A stretch of DNA of 64,000 nt from Burkholderia pyrrocinia (lineage in GTDB: Bacteria; Pseudomonadota; Gammaproteobacteria; Burkholderiales; Burkholderiaceae): contig NZ_CP094460.1 in the NCBI RefSeq assembly GCF_022809715.1, positions 248,001 through 312,000 on the forward strand. Reading direction: 5' to 3'. The notes beneath the pieces are model-generated. The model was not told where the DNA came from and did not search any database. It was given only the letters and a program-made list of their open reading frames with translations. A program made the translations under genes and the position numbers. Positions 62,567 through 64,000 of this stretch are shown here, in pieces; within the stretch, counting starts at the first letter, position 1; each line of letters opens with the position of its first letter.

Positions 62567-64000
62567 ATGACCATCCGTCATCGCATTACGCTGCTAGTCG
62601 TCCTGACGTTCTTCGCGCTGTCCGCGATCGGCATCTATGCCGTGTACCAGACGCGCAAGAGCGCGTCCGAGGTGCGCCAGGTCACCCAGGGCATCGTGCC
62701 GAGCGCGCTCGCGTCGGCCGATCTCGTCGCCGATGTGAAGAACATCCAGATCGCGACGATGACGCTCGTCTACGCGCCCGACGCGAATACCGCCGCGCAG
62801 GCGCGCGACGAGCTGAAGGCGAAGCAGGCCGCGCTGCGCGCCGCGCTCGACGCGCAGGCGCGATCGGCAGTCGGCCGCGCGCAGGAAGGCCTCGTCGCGC
62901 AGGCGAAGGACAGCGCCGCGAACTATTTCGCGGCGATCGACGACACCGTCAAGATGAAGACCGACGGCAAGGCCGAGATGGCGCAGGCCTACCTGTTCGC
63001 GAACGTCGCGCAGTATCGTGACGAACTCGAAAGCATCGTCGACACGCTGCGCGTCGAGAAGAACCGCCAGAAGGACGACGCGATCAGCGCGCTGAACGGG
63101 ATGCTCGCGACGACGGCAACCGCGATCGCGGGCGTTGCCGGCACGGTGATCGTGCTGCTGACCGCGCTCGGCTTCGTGCTGTATCGCCAGATCACGCGTC
63201 CGCTGATCGGGATGCAGACGATGATGAGCGAGATCGCGACGAGCCAGGATTTCACGCGCCGCGTGCCGGTGGGCCGGATGGACGAGATCGGCCATTCGAT
63301 CGTCGCGTTCAACGGGATGATCGAGAAGATCCAGGAGAACGCCGCGCAGCTCAAGCAGAAGACGGCGGACATCCAGGCGATGCTGCAGAACATGCAGCAG
63401 GGGATCCTGACCGTCGTCGAAGGCGGCGTCGTGCACGCGGAGTATTCGGCGTACCTCGAAACCATCTTCGAGACGAACGACATCGCCGGCCGCGACCTGA
63501 TGGCGCTCGTGTTCGACGATTCGGCGATCGGCGCCGACGCGCGTTCGCAGGTCGATGCGGCCGTGCACGCGTGCCTCGGCGAAGACAGCATGAACTTCGA
63601 ATTCAACGCGCACCTGCTCGTCAACGAAGTCGCGAAGCGGATGCCGGACGGCCGCGAGAAATGGCTCGACCTGAGCTGGTCGGCGATCACCGACGAGACC
63701 GATACCGTCGTGCGCCTGATGCTGTGCGTGCGAGACGTGACCGAGATTCGCGAGCTGACCGCGCAGGCCGGCGAGCAGCAGCGCCGCCTCGAGATGATCG
63801 GCGAGATCCTGTCGATCAGCCAGGACAAGTTCCATGACTTCGTGCACAGCGCGAAGGGCTTCCTCAGCGAGAACGAACGGATGATCCGCCAGCACGAGCG
63901 CGCCGATCACTCGATCGTCGCGGCGCTGTTCCGCAACATGCACACGATCAAGGGCAATGCGCGCACGTACAGCCTGCAGCACCTGACGAACATCGTCCAC
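62567..64000 (+). CDS. Membrane sensor kinase with HAMP and CheA-like Hpt domain, 5' part
   Basis: The first 478 codons of a gene running off the right edge. A membrane helix (about residues 8-26) precedes a helical sensor region of about 150 residues with MCP-like heptads. A second helix (about 181-205) and a HAMP linker (about 206-260) follow, then a PAS-like segment and the start of an Hpt domain with phosphoacceptor His459 in MHTIKGNART. The rest, probably a CheA-type kinase and receiver, is cut off. GGGGAGCT precedes the ATG. Confidence 0.82.
   Translation, partial: MTIRHRITLLVVLTFFALSAIGIYAVYQTRKSASEVRQVTQGIVPSALASADLVADVKNIQIATMTLVYAPDANTAAQARDELKAKQAALRAALDAQARSAVGRAQEGLVAQAKDSAANYFAAIDDTVKMKTDGKAEMAQAYLFANVAQYRDELESIVDTLRVEKNRQKDDAISALNGMLATTATAIAGVAGTVIVLLTALGFVLYRQITRPLIGMQTMMSEIATSQDFTRRVPVGRMDEIGHSIVAFNGMIEKIQENAAQLKQKTADIQAMLQNMQQGILTVVEGGVVHAEYSAYLETIFETNDIAGRDLMALVFDDSAIGADARSQVDAAVHACLGEDSMNFEFNAHLLVNEVAKRMPDGREKWLDLSWSAITDETDTVVRLMLCVRDVTEIRELTAQAGEQQRRLEMIGEILSISQDKFHDFVHSAKGFLSENERMIRQHERADHSIVAALFRNMHTIKGNARTYSLQHLTNIVH

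Overview
The window is GC-rich (about two thirds G+C), densely packed proteobacterial DNA. Gene content and protein style point to Burkholderia, most likely the B. cepacia complex and probably a secondary replicon. That placement is inferred from familiarity with such proteins, not from a search. No rRNA, tRNA, CRISPR array, insertion sequence or prophage is visible.

Layout. (1) 1-276: N-terminus of an ABC-type substrate-binding protein running off the left edge, then about 900 bases of unusually AT-rich non-coding DNA. (2) 1184-11706: a complete, tightly overlapping Flp/Tad type IVb pilus operon (flp, prepilin peptidase, cpaB, cpaC secretin, short CpaD-like lipoprotein, cpaE, cpaF, tadB, tadC, tadD, tadE, tadG). 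It meets a convergent pair of polyprenyl-type glycosyltransferases (GT2 and GT87). (3) 14.2-25.1 kb: accessory genes. These are a NinX-like protein, an orphan sulfonate-type binding protein, a LysR/MFS pair separated from it by a 7-bp tandem repeat, a DUF1090 protein, a LysR regulator with a hydantoin-racemase-like enzyme and an NCS1 permease, and several small lipoproteins. (4) 25.3-38.0 kb: a complete aerobic nicotinate catabolic island. It holds a transporter, a MarR regulator, a two-part nicotinate dehydrogenase (NicA plus a split NicB), NicC, NicX, NicD, NicF and NicE, which together take nicotinate to fumarate. Four copies of a conserved AGTGTGTACGCTA-type box sit in front of its four transcription units.

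(5) 38.2-46.6 kb: a small lipoprotein, then mmsA-mmsB (valine and methylmalonate-semialdehyde catabolism) with a tandemly repeated 49-bp hairpin between them, an MHS-family transporter and LysR, a haloacid dehalogenase-like protein, and a YcaC-like isochorismatase with a divergent LysR. (6) 46.8-51.2 kb: a cyclic-di-GMP block with a GAF-PAS-GGDEF-EAL protein, WspR-type diguanylate cyclase and WspF-type CheB, without the rest of the wsp operon. (7) 51.5-55.7 kb: small unknown proteins and a DUF969-DUF979-DUF2891 operon. (8) 56.0-61.3 kb: an asparagine-to-fumarate module made of a Rhizobium etli AII-type asparaginase, LysR, aspartase AspA and an amino-acid permease. (9) 61.3-64.0 kb: an esterase-like hydrolase, a 544-base AT-rich gap and the 5' part of a membrane sensor kinase with a CheA-like Hpt domain.

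The most notable signals are the split nicB with an eroded molybdopterin half and its shared operator boxes; the 7-bp and 49-bp repeats; a hydantoin-racemase-like enzyme lacking the first catalytic cysteine; and a WspR lacking the I-site arginine. I found no gene set that I can confidently call a wholly new system.
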